Notes: a model not told the origin generated them from the letters alone. Shown: positions 48,700 to 61,259, numbered from the stretch's first letter. The stretch is 64,000 bases of DNA from Pyxicephalus adspersus (GCF_032062135.1 NC_092860.1:69163082-69227081); one strand, 5' to 3'. Translations and numbers: made by a program.

Positions 48700-49990
48700 T
48701 GGTATAAATGCATGTCAATTACATTGCCCAAATCAAAAATAAAGGCAAGATAAAAAGATAATTTTTCCTCTTTTAACAACATAAGAGAAGATAAACTGCC
48801 TGCAACACTGCAGAGCCTTCTAACTTCATATATCCCAGGCGGTTGAGGATCCTGAAGGGTGGCTGGGGTAGAAGAATGAGCCACAGTGGTGACTTCAGAT
48901 CTTGATGGCGAGGAGGAAGAAGGGAAGTCTTGTAGACGAGTTGAAACAGAGCATCTAGGCCCCTGTTTATAGTGGGCATTGCTGAAGGCCATTCCGGTAT
49001 GCTGATGTGGGGGAGATGAATAGCTTCCAGAAGTTGAGGGAGGTCCGCCGGATGGCAGAATACGTTGTTCCATGCCCTTTTGGCGAATGATTAGATGGAA
49101 GAGGTAGCCCCAGCGGTATGGGGAGATCTAAGAAAAACTTGGAGAGATCAGGTAAAAGTTGGAGGCGTGCCCCTGCGTATTTAATAGTCCCAACTTCCCT
49201 AGCTTTCCTCATGATGTCTTCCTTTGTCTGGAAAAAATAGATCCGGCACAATACATCTCTTGGCTGTTGGGGGTCTTTACTATGGGGTCCCGGGGTTCTA
49301 TGCACCCGATCTATTTCCAAATCCACATCGGATGGAACATTAAGTAGCTTAGTGAAAATATAGCAAACAGCAGTGGAAAGTTCTGAGTTTGGGATGGACT
49401 CTGGTAACCCCTGTATACGAATTTTGTTTCATCTATTACGATTTTCAGCATCGCCATGAAGCAAAAATAGTGTATTAAGTTGGTCCTCATGGCGTTCCAA
49501 GATCTTACTATGGGAGGTCACTTGAGCTGAAAGTTCTGTACAGGTAGTTTGCAGGGCTAAAGTAGTAGTGGTTACTTGCGTTAGTGTCTTCTGAATAGCT
49601 TGAAACTCCAACTTGCAACTGGCCTCCAATCCAGTAATACTGGCTGAAAGCTCTTGTCTTGTGGGCAAAGCCTTAAGATGAGCCTTCCAATCCCATTCTT
49701 CCTCACCTGTGAACAATGATGAGCCTGAGGCTGAGGAGTCCTCCATTGTGCCCTGTATATATGGGCTATTGATAGGAGAGTTGAGTCGCCTCTGTTTATG
49801 GGGAGGTGATGATCCTCAAAGAAACAGGCTCCTGAGGAGAGGCTGGTGCTCGCGACTGTGTTGCCCGCAATCCTTCATCTGAAGCTGGGTTTGCAGTTTG
49901 CCAGATTCTAGCAGACCCCTCAGGTATGATATAGCACATAGAGATGAATTGAGTTTCCAGGGTTTTCTTACAGAAATGTCTGAAAACTAA
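48700..49990 (-). mobile_element. L1-type LINE ORF1, reversed
   Basis: Two frames give most of an ORF1 protein. 49746-49429 is a coiled coil: 'FQAIQKTLTQVTTTTLALQT' and onward to 'LHGDAENRNR', which normally leads into RRNNIRIRGLPE. 49326-48967 reads 'IDRVHRTPGPHSKDPQQPRD' then 'VLCRIYFFQTKEDIMRKARE', the RNA-recognition and C-terminal domain of L1/Tx1-type ORF1 (IxRAHRxxGP...PRDVIxRxxxF..KE.I...AR). It is separated by a frame break. ORF1 is an RNA-binding chaperone of the LINE particle. Confidence 0.8.
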
Positions 49991-50089
49991 TGCAATCATT
50001 ATGACCTGGATAGTATGTTGATTTTAAATAAAAACTCAATTACCCAAAGTACAGTATCAGAATTCCTTTCCTGTTCCTTCATATGTAAT

Positions 50090-50960
50090 CTGTCCAAGAT
50101 TGCTAGGTGCTAGATCTAGCTCTATTGTATGATTTCTGGAGACTGTATCTTCTTATATGTAGCCCTTTTTTCAAGGCATCTGCTGCTAACCTAAATTCCT
50201 TATCATCAGAGCAATTTCTCCTAATTCTCAAATATTGACTGGTTCTTATACTTTCTATCAAATGTTTATGGTGTGCAATTCAAGCAGTTAACACAGTGTC
50301 ACCTGCTGTAGGATCCAACTTTGGATCCTATTTATTTCATTCTTTATAGATGATTATGTCCAAAAAAGAAATTATTTGTAAACTAATTTCCATGTAGAAT
50401 TTTAAAAATGCACTGAATATGATCATTAATAATGGAGAAAAAATCCTGTAGTTGTTCATGATTACCATTCCATAATATCAAAATGTCATTCATATAGTGA
50501 TACCATTCTAGTACTTTTTCGATATATATTGATACAACTGAATTTGCAAATAAGTCATGTTCCCCACTACCCGAGTACAGGTTTGCAACTCCCAGTACCT
50601 GGAGGTAGCAGGAACTGTTGAACATAAAGATGTTATGCATAAGAATAAATTCAAGGAGATTAAGCAACATTGAATGCCCATGTTTCTTGACTCTTATTCC
50701 TCAAAATTCTCCTATTAGTTTCAACAACCTTTTTATGTGGAATACAGTTATATAGGCACTCAACGTCAATTGTAACTAGAATAGTATCTGTATCTGAATC
50801 GTATCCAGGAAGTTCAAATATATTCTATAAATAGGGGAACAGGAGTAGCTCTCTGGTTATGGGGTTGGATATATGACCAAAACAGAATATCTGCTTAGAG
50901 CACCAGGGATATATCATTTGTTGTGTCAAGCTATCAGGAAGCTGAGGGTTATACAAAAAT
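50090..50960 (-). mobile_element. Penelope-like element, reverse transcriptase fragment
   Basis: On the - strand, about 50790-50710 gives 'TILVTIDVECLYNCIPHKK', RT motif A of Penelope-like elements (LxTxDVxSLYTxIPH). The frame 50670-50383 has 'LLEFILMHNIFMFNSSCYLQ' then 'VLGVA', followed after a deletion by 'VLEWYHYMNDILILWNGNHE', the F/YxRYxDD-type catalytic motif with the first Asp changed to Asn. Further on 'IRTSQYLRIRRNCSDDKEF' (about 50240-50185) is the very characteristic Penelope block RSIPxSQFLRLRRNCS. A GIY-YIG nuclease was not seen. Confidence 0.85.
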
Positions 50961-51574
50961 TATGTTAGTAGGGATTTAGGAGATGATAGGTGAAATTTAT
51001 CTTTGCAAAGTGACCAAATGTGAAATGCTTAGGTGCTGGGCGTTGGAATCCAAGATGTGCTGGAGAGAACTCCACAGCATTGAATTTAGATGCCCTGGAG
51101 CCATCCAATGCTTCTTAGTCTCCGTTCATTGATTTTAGGCTCTCCTGATAGTCCATGAGGCCAACTGATGGAAATGAGAGGCCAAAAAATACTGAATAAA
51201 GGTTCGGAACACCTAAACCACTCCTGGACCTCAACAAGTCATATCAGTGTTGTATGGGATACTCATTTCATGTAGATATCTGCCATTTGTAATCTTTGAA
51301 TGTATTTGTGACCTCAGGTCAGGTCGTTTGCTCATCTACAGCCACACATTCTTATGAATTCCATCTTAGATATATAACATATTTTCTAAAGGATAAGAGC
51401 ATATCTATCTCTGAAGGTAATGATTATAATATATCTTTGGGAAACGTGATGACCATGTACACTGGCAATTAAAAATAAAAAAGTAGGTTTTATGACTAAA
51501 TTATCAAATTAGTAATCCAAACTAGGGTATTCCTATCTTAAATCTACTCAGATAGTATAATTTTAAGAAGGGAG
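50961..51574. other. TBXA2R intron, possible Penelope N-terminal remnant
   Basis: No motif could be read with confidence; by position it may be the N-terminal part of the Penelope-like element. Confidence 0.3.
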
Positions 51575-52110
51575 AAAAAACCAAGCTGCAATTTCTAAAT
51601 CTAGCAAGTACAATTTTCTTCTATTAAAAGAGGAATAGACTGCAGAGATGGAGACATAATCCTGCCTCTGTACAACGCATTGGTCATACCACATCTGGAT
51701 TATGCAGTCTAGTTTTGGGCACCAGTTCACAAAAAGAATATTAATAAATTGGAGAGAGTGCAGAGAAGGACAACTAAATTATTAGAAGGAATGGAGGAGC
51801 TCAACTATGAGGAGAGATTAGCTGAACTGAATCTATTCTCCCTTGAGAAGAGACATTTAAGGGGGGACATGATCACCCTGTATAAACATATAAACAGTCC
51901 ATATAGAGAACTCTCTTCCCATTATCCACTCCCTCAGGAAGTAGTTTCAGCAGCTATTATAGATTGCTTTAAGAAAAAGATGGATGCTTTTCTAGAAGCA
52001 CAGAATATAACTAGGTATTAAGGCTTTAAAGTAAAGATAACAGAGACCGTTGATACAGGGAACATCCGATTGCCTCATGGAATCCCTACTATGTAACAAT
52101 ACATAGGAAG
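51575..52110 (+). mobile_element. CR1-like LINE 3' end
   Basis: AAGCTGCAATTTCTAAATCT leads into the frame 51749-52021 with 'MERVQRRTTKLLEGMEELNY' then 'EERLAELNLFSLEKRHLRGD', the CR1 ORF2 C-terminus, ending with CR1 3' sequence (AGCACAGAATATAACTAGGT, then ATCCGATTGCCTCATGGAAT). The frame is intact over its last 90 codons. 5' truncated, as usual for LINE copies. Confidence 0.85.
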
Positions 52111-52205
52111 CCCCCAGCAGTACCATTTAGATGGTTAGTGGCGCATAATATAGTGTGCTACTAAGATCTTTATTAGCAGATCTTTATTAGCTTTATATAT
52201 GCCTA

Positions 52206-52252
52206 TCCATAGTGACACCAGCAGGCAACATAAGGAGCTGCAGGATTCCTGT
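52206..52252. repeat. 47-bp direct repeat, copy 1
   Basis: CCATAGTGACACCAGCAGGC then TAAGGAGCTGCAGG. A second copy with about six changes is at 53919-53964. The 1.7 kb between them includes the 39-bp minisatellite, so the pair may mark one larger inserted element. Confidence 0.7.
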
Positions 52253-52891
52253 CTGATCCCCCCATTTAAGGAGCCGCCTCCGGATGCTCCCATCGGTCCA
52301 GAAAATGTCTTTTGTAATTGGATTGTTACAAAAGGTAAGTTAATGAACATGGCTAATTTAAAACTCCAGGCAAGCAGACTATTAATTGGAAGAGGTATGA
52401 TACAAAAGCACATAATTCAAGTAGCAGAAACCAAAACTGTAACAAAGTCCTAGAAAAAAGCAAAAGGTCACACAAAATTGCCAGCTGCTGGTCTCCATTA
52501 CCTTATGGGAATATGCAGGGCTGGGGTTCTCAGTATTATGGATTAGACTTACAGTTCGGGTGAAAGACATGCTCTGGAAACCTGCCGCCAGAGCCCTTAC
52601 CAAGGAATGACCCACTGCCAGGGTTTATAGCAAAACCTGTAGCCTAGTTCACTGGACTGAATAACAGTCCTATACCTAAATTCTATAGGGTCTTCCAAAA
52701 CACCCAAGGACACAATATACCTGCTCAGGGCACAGACAAGTCCAAAAGAAGCTCCTCTTATTTCCAAAGAGTCACGGAAATCAGAAATCCCTACATAATT
52801 GAAACCACCAGCTTTTGGGTTGTCCTTTGTGACCTTTGTAGTTCCCAGAGGGAGCAGACTCCAAGGAAAGCCATCAGTAAGTTACAGTTGG

Positions 52892-53281
52892 GGCGCAGGA
52901 CCTCTTAAATCTCAGCAGCAGCAGAGTCGGGGCACAGGACCTCTGGAATCTCAGCAGCAGCAGAGTCGGGGCAAAGGACTTCTGGAATCTTAGCAGCAGC
53001 GAACTCAGGGCAAAGGACCTCTGGAATCCCAGCAGCAGCAGAGTCCGGGTGCAGGACCTCTGGAATCTCAGCAGGTGCAGAGTCCGGGTGCAGGACCTCT
53101 GGAATCTCAGCAGGAGCAGAGTCGAGAAGTAGGGGCTTTGGAAGCTCAGCAGCAGCAGAGTCAGGGTGTAGGGACTCCAGAAGCTCAGCAGCAGCAGAGT
53201 CAGGGTGTAGGGCCTCTAGAAGCTCAGCAGCAGCAGAGTCAGGGCGCAGAACCTCTGAAAACTCAGCCGCAGCAGAGTCGG
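52892..53281 (+). repeat. 39-bp minisatellite, ten units
   Basis: Ten head-to-tail 39-bp units with no length change from 52892 to 53281 (for example GGACCTCTGGAATCTCAGCA). Since 39 is a multiple of 3, one frame encodes 13-residue repeats of GxGPLESQQQQS(R/Q) type; the third unit has a TAG, so the frame is not open throughout. CAGCAGCAGCAG lies within each unit. Confidence 0.95.
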
Positions 53282-53918
53282 GGCGCAGGTCGGGTTGCTG
53301 GTGCTACTGTCACTGGTTACAAGTTACAACAGGGGTATCGAATAAACTGGTAGACAGAGGTCAGTTGATAAATTCTTTGATTGACAACAGGATAGACACC
53401 TTGAATACTGAACAGAGCAATCCAAGACCAGATCTGGGTTAGTTGCTCAACAGTAGCAAATTGCTCCTTATTCACCACTTTAGGAGAGAAATAACATATT
53501 CAACAAAGTACTTTTTTAGGGTGGTCAAACAAAAAAACCAACAGTACACCTCAGCCAAGAGGTCCATAATGTACAGTACCCATAAAAAAGCATGTAGAGA
53601 CCATCAGGGCAAACAGCAATTTATTATAGCTGCACTGGTCAGTATGGCCTTAGCATTATGCCAGGATTTCTACCAACAGGTACAGGAGGGAGACCAGCAC
53701 TGGCAGCATACACTATAAATATAAGTGTATAAGTGGCCAGAGCACCAGCATAGATTTGGGTACAAGATTTTAAGTCCAATGCTAAGTCAATGAGAGGCTT
53801 GTGAAAGCAGAATATAAAGGCCTGCTAATTAGGAGCCACAGGTGTTTCCAAACCAGAAGGTGAATCTGCAGTAAGCCACTGGCTTGTTGTCTGTAGAAGC
53901 ACATGCAAGGCATAGCTA

Positions 53919-53964
53919 ACCATAGTGCCACCAGCAGGAAACTTAAGGAGCTGCAGGGGTCCTG
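53919..53964. repeat. 47-bp direct repeat, copy 2
   Basis: CCATAGTGCCACCAGCAGGA then TTAAGGAGCTGCAGG; partner of 52206-52252. Confidence 0.7.
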
Positions 53965-54180
53965 ACACAAGGAGGGTGATTCACCAAGCAAAATCAAAAG
54001 CTTGCTCGCGCATTCGTATTCGCGATCTAAAATCGGAAGCCTTCGATCAATTTATCAACTAAATTTCAGGTGCTGGCATATTCGCTTGGAAGTTAGTAAC
54101 CGAAATGATCTCGCTACTGGAGCCACGCATCCCCAGCAGTTTGACACTGGCGAGCTTGCATTAAAAGTCACTGTTCCCCT
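53961..54180. mobile_element. Repeat family B, copy 1 (terminus recognised)
   Basis: CTGACACAAGGAGGGTGATT then CACCAAGCA...GCTCGCGCATTCGTATT. The same ~59 bases, with several changes, end the window at 63942-64000. Unlike its flanks it keeps CGCGCATTCG CpG-rich words. The right end is not defined. Confidence 0.5.
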
Positions 54181-54496
54181 AAAAAAGCATTCTTTCTAAT
54201 GGCACACATTTTACCCTTAGCCCTAAAGAAAATGTTTGTGCTGTTCAAATGTTTAAAACATCTATATGCGCTAGGATAAAAAGCATATTTTAAAATGGCT
54301 TTCTTTCCTGTTAGGCAAGAGTTAACTGAGTTCATCTCCTCTACATAGGCGCCTATCTAAACGTTTACGATGCCTGATTGGAGGAGCCGCCTGGGGGTAA
54401 ATCTTGCGACTTTCCGCAGGCTAAACCTTGGCTTTGCCATCGGACTAGATTTTCCCACACAAGTCACAAGCAACACGTTCTTGTTTGCTTCTATAG

Positions 54497-54780
54497 ATAT
54501 ATATGTATATGTGTGTGTGTGTATATATATATATATTTATATATATATATATATATATATACATATATAANNNNNNNNNNNNNNNNNNNNNNNNNNNNNN
54601 NNNNNNNNNNNNNNNNNNNNNNNNNNNNNNNNNNNNNNNNNNNNNNNNNNNNNNNNNNNNNNNNNNNNNNNNNNNNNNNNNNNNNNNNNNNNNNNNNNNN
54701 NNNNNNNNNNNNNNNTTATATATGTATCTAAATATACACACACATATATATATATTTATATATATGTATTTATACATATA
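54497..54780. repeat. (TA)n/(TATG)n microsatellite around an assembly gap
   Basis: TATATATGTATATGTGTGTG and long TA runs stand on both sides of 145 N (54571-54715). The gap is best explained by the simple repeat. Confidence 0.95.
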
Positions 54781-57700
54781 GAAAATACTTTTAACATTAA
54801 ATCCTCCCCAACTTTATTTTATTTTTTTTAATTAATAGAATATCTGTTTACTGGTATACAAATCTAAAGGATCATATAAATCAATGATTATGAAATGTCT
54901 AATTGCAAAAAAAAGAAACAAACAGCCAATTTTGACAGACTGCGCAAGTGCTAATTGCAAGTGAATTTCTATCACCTGTGCGCTTCAATTTGAGCATATA
55001 TAAGGGTGTTGCCTATCTTGCTTTTTACCTTTGTCTTTTTTTTTTTCTTGGAGGGGCTGTTGTTTTGTGTGTTATACTAATTAATCTATGTTGCTGCATT
55101 TGATACTTTGCTTACCCTTAAACACAATAGCTGCTTTTTTAAAAAAACTTTGAATGTTTCAATGTCCATTTTGCATTTTCCAATTCAATGTTAATGCTAT
55201 GTTATTGTGTTTGTGGACATATTGTTTGATTGCAAAATTATGCCTTTATTGTCACTTTTCAATGTTTGTCCTGCATAAATATTTTCCAATGCAGTTTTCC
55301 ACCCTTGATAGGCCAAAATTGCATATTGGTTTGGTAAGTATTTTTTAAATGCAGTATTTTTGGGGCCATTGAACTATTTTGGCTTTATATGTAAGTGCGG
55401 GTTTTCACGTGTTTTGTTTGTTCTTTTTAATTTTTTTGTCATGTAAATTTAGTGGTGTGTGTGTGTATTTTTTATTTTTTTTATATTTTAATGTGACCTT
55501 TTAGCAAATGTTTCTTTTGAATAAAGTTGTTTGTAAAATGTTGTTGTTTGTTTTTTAGGGGTTTGTTGTTATGTGATCTCCTTTCCAATCTCCCAGTACG
55601 TACAGTTTAAAAAGTCATTTGTGATTGTTTTTAAGCTGTTCCTTCCTCTGATTTATTTGTAAGGCTAAAAAGCAGCACAATTGTCTTGTTAAAACTCAGT
55701 TGTTTGATGTGCATAGTTGTGTGCCAAACTTCAGAAGTATGTAGCGCATAGTTGTGCGCCAAGGTGGACCCGCTAAGTGTGCATGAACTGTGTTTTATCA
55801 GTTGAAAAAATGCACTGCACTTTTGCACAGTCCTCATTCAGGTAAGTTTGTATTTTTTTGTGTATATTGCTTGTTTTGCTTCAAGTGCCTTCATGCATGC
55901 ATGTATTTATAGACATGAGTGCACATGAAGCAAAACATGTATGTATGCATTTAGATGTGTGTACATATACATAGAAAAAAGAAATTATAGGAAGAAATAG
56001 GCAAAGAGGGCTTTTTGGTCCATATTGCCTCACATGCTTTAAATTGAAAAGATTGCCTGTTTGTGCCTATGATTTCTGATGTCATGGGCTTGGCTACAAG
56101 CAACATTCATGGATGATATTGCTTCTGGTAAAAGGAGGAATCCACCTTATGTGCTTCCACTACCAAGCTGAGGGGAGTAAGTCAATATATATAGAGGGCC
56201 AAGATCTAAAATTTCATTCAAACCTGCAGAAACATTCTGAAGGGATGGAAAAGCCAGGAAATGTTTGGCACAAAGTGGATTTGGCCCTGGAAGTTTCATA
56301 TACTAGTACTTTCTGTTTTGTGTAAACACCTAAATAATGCATGCAATCCAGTATTTATGAGCATTAAGTTAAGCAACAACACAACATCTGTTCATTTCTA
56401 AGAATGCGAGACCCTGCTTGTGAATTTGGCAATCAATGTGCTTGGCAACCTGGACCTCCTTCCATCATCAACTCAGCTGGACAACTAATTGACAACCTGT
56501 TTAGACAGCAAGTCGAAGTGTGTTTGTATACTATAGTGCTAAGATCAGGCAGCACAGCACAATGACAACAAACCTATAAAACCACTACAAATGAACAGAG
56601 GAGTTGTGTGGGGGCAAATCAACATTAGTGCAAATGACTATTTAAAAAAAAAAAATCAAAACCATGACAATTTATTCAGAAAAGAACTACGTACATAATA
56701 CCTTCAAATATCAATATGTGACAATGGAAATGGAAACCATTTCCTTTGAAATACTTTGAAAATGGAAACCATGCAGACATTTGTACTCAATACGTGTGGA
56801 AAAAAATTACAAAATATTGCTGAAGAATTGCTAAACAGCATAAACTGGCATTACAAACCAGGCACAAAAACATGCAGCAACAGATGAAACTAACAATAAT
56901 AAGGATTACAAAAAATCACATCAATGCATACCATCCAAGCAAACGTACTTAATTAAACACACACTCACAAACATATGACATATTAGAAAGTGCTACTTAG
57001 TATATATCCAGCTTGATAGAAATTAGTTTGCAGTGTTGCAACCAAAAGAAAAAGAATAAAAAAAAACAAGTGCAACAAAAGTAGCTATAAATGAAGCAAG
57101 TTTGTGATTAAGTAGAATGTAACATAAAAAAGTAGCACTTACACAAAAAAACATCAAGCACTAAAGATTCAAACTGACCTGTTAAATGGACTGGAGATGC
57201 ACACAGAACAGGGTGCAGGTGTGCACAATCAATTGCTATGACCTTATCATTGAGTTTACCATCTGCTCCTTAATCGCACAGCTGAAAATTATCACCCTAA
57301 TTGGCGTATTCAAGATCTTTGCTCTTTTTTGCAGGAAACCGGCAGGCGAGTTCACTAGAACTTGGCCCCGACTCGTGGGAATAGAACTTGCCGACCGGTG
57401 CGTTGAGTGTACAAGCATTTTATTGATAAATCAGGCCCTATTAGTCTCTTGCTGGGTAGAACTGGCTTGCTTGTGGGCTTTCTGGAGGTCTGCAGAATTT
57501 TGCACCAAAGCCTTTAACACATCCTCCATAATGACAAAAAAAATGTGCACTGTCTCTTTAAATGTGTGCTGCCACTTTTAAGGTATAGTGGGTATTAACC
57601 CAGTACCAATTGGCAATCAGTTCAAAATAAATGAACTTACTAGTTAGCTGGGATCCGCAGATGGAGTTGTTGCCCACATCTAAAACACCAAATGGGAGAA

Positions 57701-57950
57701 TTGGATTTAAATGCGTAAAAGCAGTACATTGTTTTCAAGAACATTTATTTTACAGTATATAATAGTATGACTATAATATTTATTCTTTTTTTAAAAATTA
57801 AAAAACTAGAATAAAATTTATATATATATAATTAAATATATATAGATATATATATTTTTTTTTATTTGTTTAATTTCATATTTTCACATGATTTTGTGTT
57901 TCAAACTTTAATATACTCTTACTATTATAATATACTGGAAATAAATTTTC
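54781..57950. other. TBXA2R intron, no confident element
   Basis: AT-rich. Short frames show no domain. At 57300-57445 a stretch with higher GC ends TTATTGATAAATCAGGCCC, which in reverse looks like a diverged MITE terminus (GGGCCTGATTTATCAA), similar to families A and B, but no partner end was secured. T-rich runs near 55030 and 55440. Confidence 0.4.
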
Positions 57951-58018
57951 ATGAAAAACAATGTACCGCTTTTAGACAAATAAAACCAGAAAGAAATGTA
58001 CCACTAGGGAGGTTAAAA
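57951..58018. repeat. 68-bp dispersed repeat, copy 2
   Basis: Same length and order as 30851-30918, sharing ACAATGTACCGCTTTTAGAC and GGAGGTTAAAA. Confidence 0.7.
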
Positions 58019-58379
58019 TAATGGTGGAAATGAGGTACCCCTAAGCCCCCTTGTAAACAGGGAGCATAAAGAGTTGCCTTTTGTACCCTGCTCCTTTAAC
58101 CCCCCCCCCCCCCTCCCCACATATAAACTTCATAATTTCAATTTGAAAATGTTTGATGATTGAGCCTGAGATTGAGATCAGTAGATAACTAAACAAATCA
58201 TTCTTGGGAGAACATTTATTGTTATCATCAAACCATGATGGTGGTGACTTAGCCAATCTCACTAAATCAAAGAGAATAGTCTTTATTAGCGGGTCATAGT
58301 TGGCCCAGTATAGTGTGTGATACATTGGGGTCAAGGGATTTTTCACTATTGACATAGAGGCCTGATAACTTAGCAAAGT

Positions 58380-58640
58380 CTCCCAATACTTTAAATAGAT
58401 TCTGTTGGTATTAGAGAAGTAATATATAACAAAACATTGTCTGCAAAGGAAACAAATTTATATTTCCTTTGACCATAAGTAATGCCTGTGATATTTGTGT
58501 TAGAGTGTTTAGCAGTTGTTAATGGTTCTATGGCTAGTGCCATAAATAAAGGTGAGAGGGGGCAACCCTGTCTGGTAACTTTTTTGATAAGGATGGGGGA
58601 TGACATGTAGCCTGTTTTTTTGTTTTTTTTGAGGAAGGAA
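58380..58640 (-). mobile_element. L1-type LINE RT palm fragment, reversed
   Basis: The - frame 58606-58391 reads 'VTRQGCPLSPLFMALAIEPL' then 'FVSFADNVLLYITSL'. QGCPLSPLLFALAIEPL and ADDVLLF are L1-clade RT motifs; here the second catalytic Asp is replaced by Asn (FADN). It stands beyond the 3' end of the neighbouring L1 at about 58722, so it is a different copy. Confidence 0.8.
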
Positions 58641-58721
58641 GGGAAGAATCAGCAGGAAAGAGGAAGACTGCCCTTTCTGTGTATAGTACTTCCGCTATAT
58701 AGCACGACATTCCTTTCAGTT

Positions 58722-60230
58722 TTTTAAAAACATTTTTATTTTATTGCAGTTTTATAAGAGATAATAATGTCATAGAATTCCAGTATAAAAAAAAAACAAT
58801 ATTCTTGGGATAAAGTTCAATACCCACGGGAGTGACTGGTATAGTAGATATCTGAACGTCTGTTCCAGGCCCACCCACTGTTTACATCTCGAGTGCCAGC
58901 ACCAATCTATCACCCTCGTGAAACCTCTGCCTAATAAGAGAATACTTAGACACACCCAAGGAGGCTTGGGTAGAAACAGCAATTTACGATTTAGTCTGGT
59001 ACCCTTGCATTCCCACACGAAATTGGGAAAGTTCATTGGGTTTGGATATTTTGAAAAAAATATTTTGGATTAGCTATTGGCAGAGCCCGGAACACAACAG
59101 TCTCAGTAACTTTAATTTTTTAATTTTTATTTATTTTGATAATATTTATGAGACCAAACCAGGAGAATATCCCATTGGCTCACCTCTGGATATTTGCCCC
59201 AATACGGGTGAGAAGTGGGGGGAAGTTGAGATTAAATGTTTGCAATAGACATTTTGGCAAAAAGGTACCTAAATTTGTAAGCCCTGTCTCTAACCAATAG
59301 AAGGAGTAAGATTGCAATGCCTATGAGAGCAAACATGCAGTGTAAGATTCATGGCTTCTGATTTGGAGTAGTTTATCTTAAAATTGTTACCAAATTCTCT
59401 CATGAGATTGGGTAGGGTAACTATTGGGTTTGAAAAGACAAACATCTGCAAGCCATCTTTTGCTGTGTACCTCCCATATCCAACCCCATGATATCTGTAT
59501 TATTTCTGATAGCACACAATAATAGTTCAAGTGTCAGAAAAAAAATCAGAGGGGAGAGCAGGCAGCCCTGATGTGTCCTGTTTTGTATTAGAAGAGTATT
59601 AGAAGTTCACCCTAAATCCAACTCCACAGTAATTGGATACACGCCAGCATCTGGTCTCCTAGGCCTATATGTTTAAGAACCATGGACATAAAAAACAGTC
59701 CACCTGGTCAAACGCCTTTTGGCGTCTGTAGAGAGCAAAATAGAAGGGGTTCCATTTAGCGAGGCCTCATGAACCCAATTTAGGACCCTAATTGTGTTGT
59801 CCCCAGCTTCCAAGGAGGGCATGAAGCCAGCTTGGTCTAAATGAATCACTTTATACAGTAGGGGTTGTAACCTCAGTGCCAATATTTGTGTGAATAACTT
59901 GAGAACCTGATTGAGAAGGGAGATTGGGCGGTAACTTGCACATGCCGCTGGATCTTTTCCTTCTTTCGGTATAACTGAGATATGTGCCCTGAGAGAGTCC
60001 TGTGGGAAAAGACCACCCTCTGCAATGATGTTTAACTCTTTTAGAAAGTGCTGAACCAGAGTAAAATGCTTTAAAATTTGGCAGGGTGAAGCCATCTGGG
60101 CCGGGAGCCTTGCCTGTTAATGTGAGACGTAGGGCTCGTTGGAGCTCTTCGCCTGTAATAGCTGATTCCAGAGACAAGATCATGTCCTCTTAAAATTTGG
60201 GCATGCCAGATCGCTCTAGGTAGGCTCAGC
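58722..60230 (-). mobile_element. L1-type LINE ORF2 RT to 3' end, reversed
   Basis: On the - strand: 'ALRLTLTGKAPGPDGFTLPN' (about 60130), 'YRPISLLNQVLKLFTQILAL' (about 59935), 'HLDQAGFMPSLEAGDNTIRV' (about 59850), 'TDAKRRLTRWTVF' (motif A, degenerate), then beyond frame breaks 'SGLPALPSDFF' and a lost YADD region, then 'FPNFVWECKGTRLNRKLLFL' and 'VIDWCWHSRCKQWVGLEQTF' (frame 59036-58770). The order is that of L1 ORF2. The last residues are missing; the copy ends in an A-rich tail (T-rich on + at about 58722-58745). Confidence 0.85.
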
Positions 60231-61259
60231 AGCTTGGGAAAGGGTGTCCCGCTTACCTCCAAGCATGGAGGGGAGAAGGAGGGGGCCTGCACTGCAGCTG
60301 GGATCTGCACTGCACTGCAGCCTGCACTGGAGGCTGATGTGGTCACTGCCCTGTGCCTGCTGATGTAGGCTGTGAGTTATCACCTCTGAGGGGGAACCTG
60401 CTGCCGTAGAGCTGTCAGGTGATTCCCTGTTCTCCTGTTAACCCCCTGGGTAATGTGCAAATTGGATGTGGCGTGGTCGGATTCTATGATGTAGCCAAGT
60501 GCATGGCTAAAAGAGAGAAGAATAGATCAAGTTCCTTCCCATGGTCTTTAGGAAGCCTTATTTTTGTGCTGTGTCACAAGTGAGTGCTGCTGTTTTAGGC
60601 TGAAAAGCTAAGCCTGGGCAGGAGACGAAGCTAAATACGACCTTCCTGGTCCTCATGCTAGTCACGCCCCCCCCAAACATCCATTTTCCTAATGGCAACA
60701 GACCCCCATTGGCAATGGCAGGAACAGCAGTAGCAGCATCAGCAGAAAAAACAACAACATACAAAATTTTGAACTTTTGAGTCATGCATAAAGGATGAGA
60801 AAGATTTGGTAGAATTTGGTAGAATTCAGTTCCCAAGTATTGTCCAGAACTTGTTCATCACTGTGACTGAGATGATGAATGAGCCAGACAGTCCACAAGC
60901 TGCGAGGAATCTGTCTCTCACTATATTGTGAAAACATGTATATTGGGAAATCTTTCTGTTTGTCACCACTGTTGGTGGTGTGCTTAGTAGTTTTCCAAAA
61001 AGGAAGGAGCAAAAAGCATGCAGCTTTCCTTCCCTTTTGATGAAAACTGGACTAAATCCATACATTTATGACAAAGTTGGTTATGTTGTCACCAGCAATT
61101 ATGGTGAAAATTTAACCCCCCAAAAACAGAGTTTTCTGTTGAATGGAATGTAAAAAAGTGCCCTGAGAGAGTGAAAGAAGTTTGGTTAAAGTTTGAAGAG
61201 CGAAACATAAACAAAGGCAACTGAAAGAATGGGAAGAAGTGAATCTGACATGGTGAGGT
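60231..61259. other. TBXA2R intron, unclassified
   Basis: 60260-60420 contains GCACTGCAGC and CTGCACTG words; the - frame there is open upstream of the L1 RT but not recognisable. No exon seen. Confidence 0.35.

Noticed and set aside
53961..57445. One large transposon bounded by the GATTCACCAAGC end and the GATAAATCAGGCCC end
   Set aside because: The two ends are only weakly inverted copies, there is a gap between them, and no target duplication was found.
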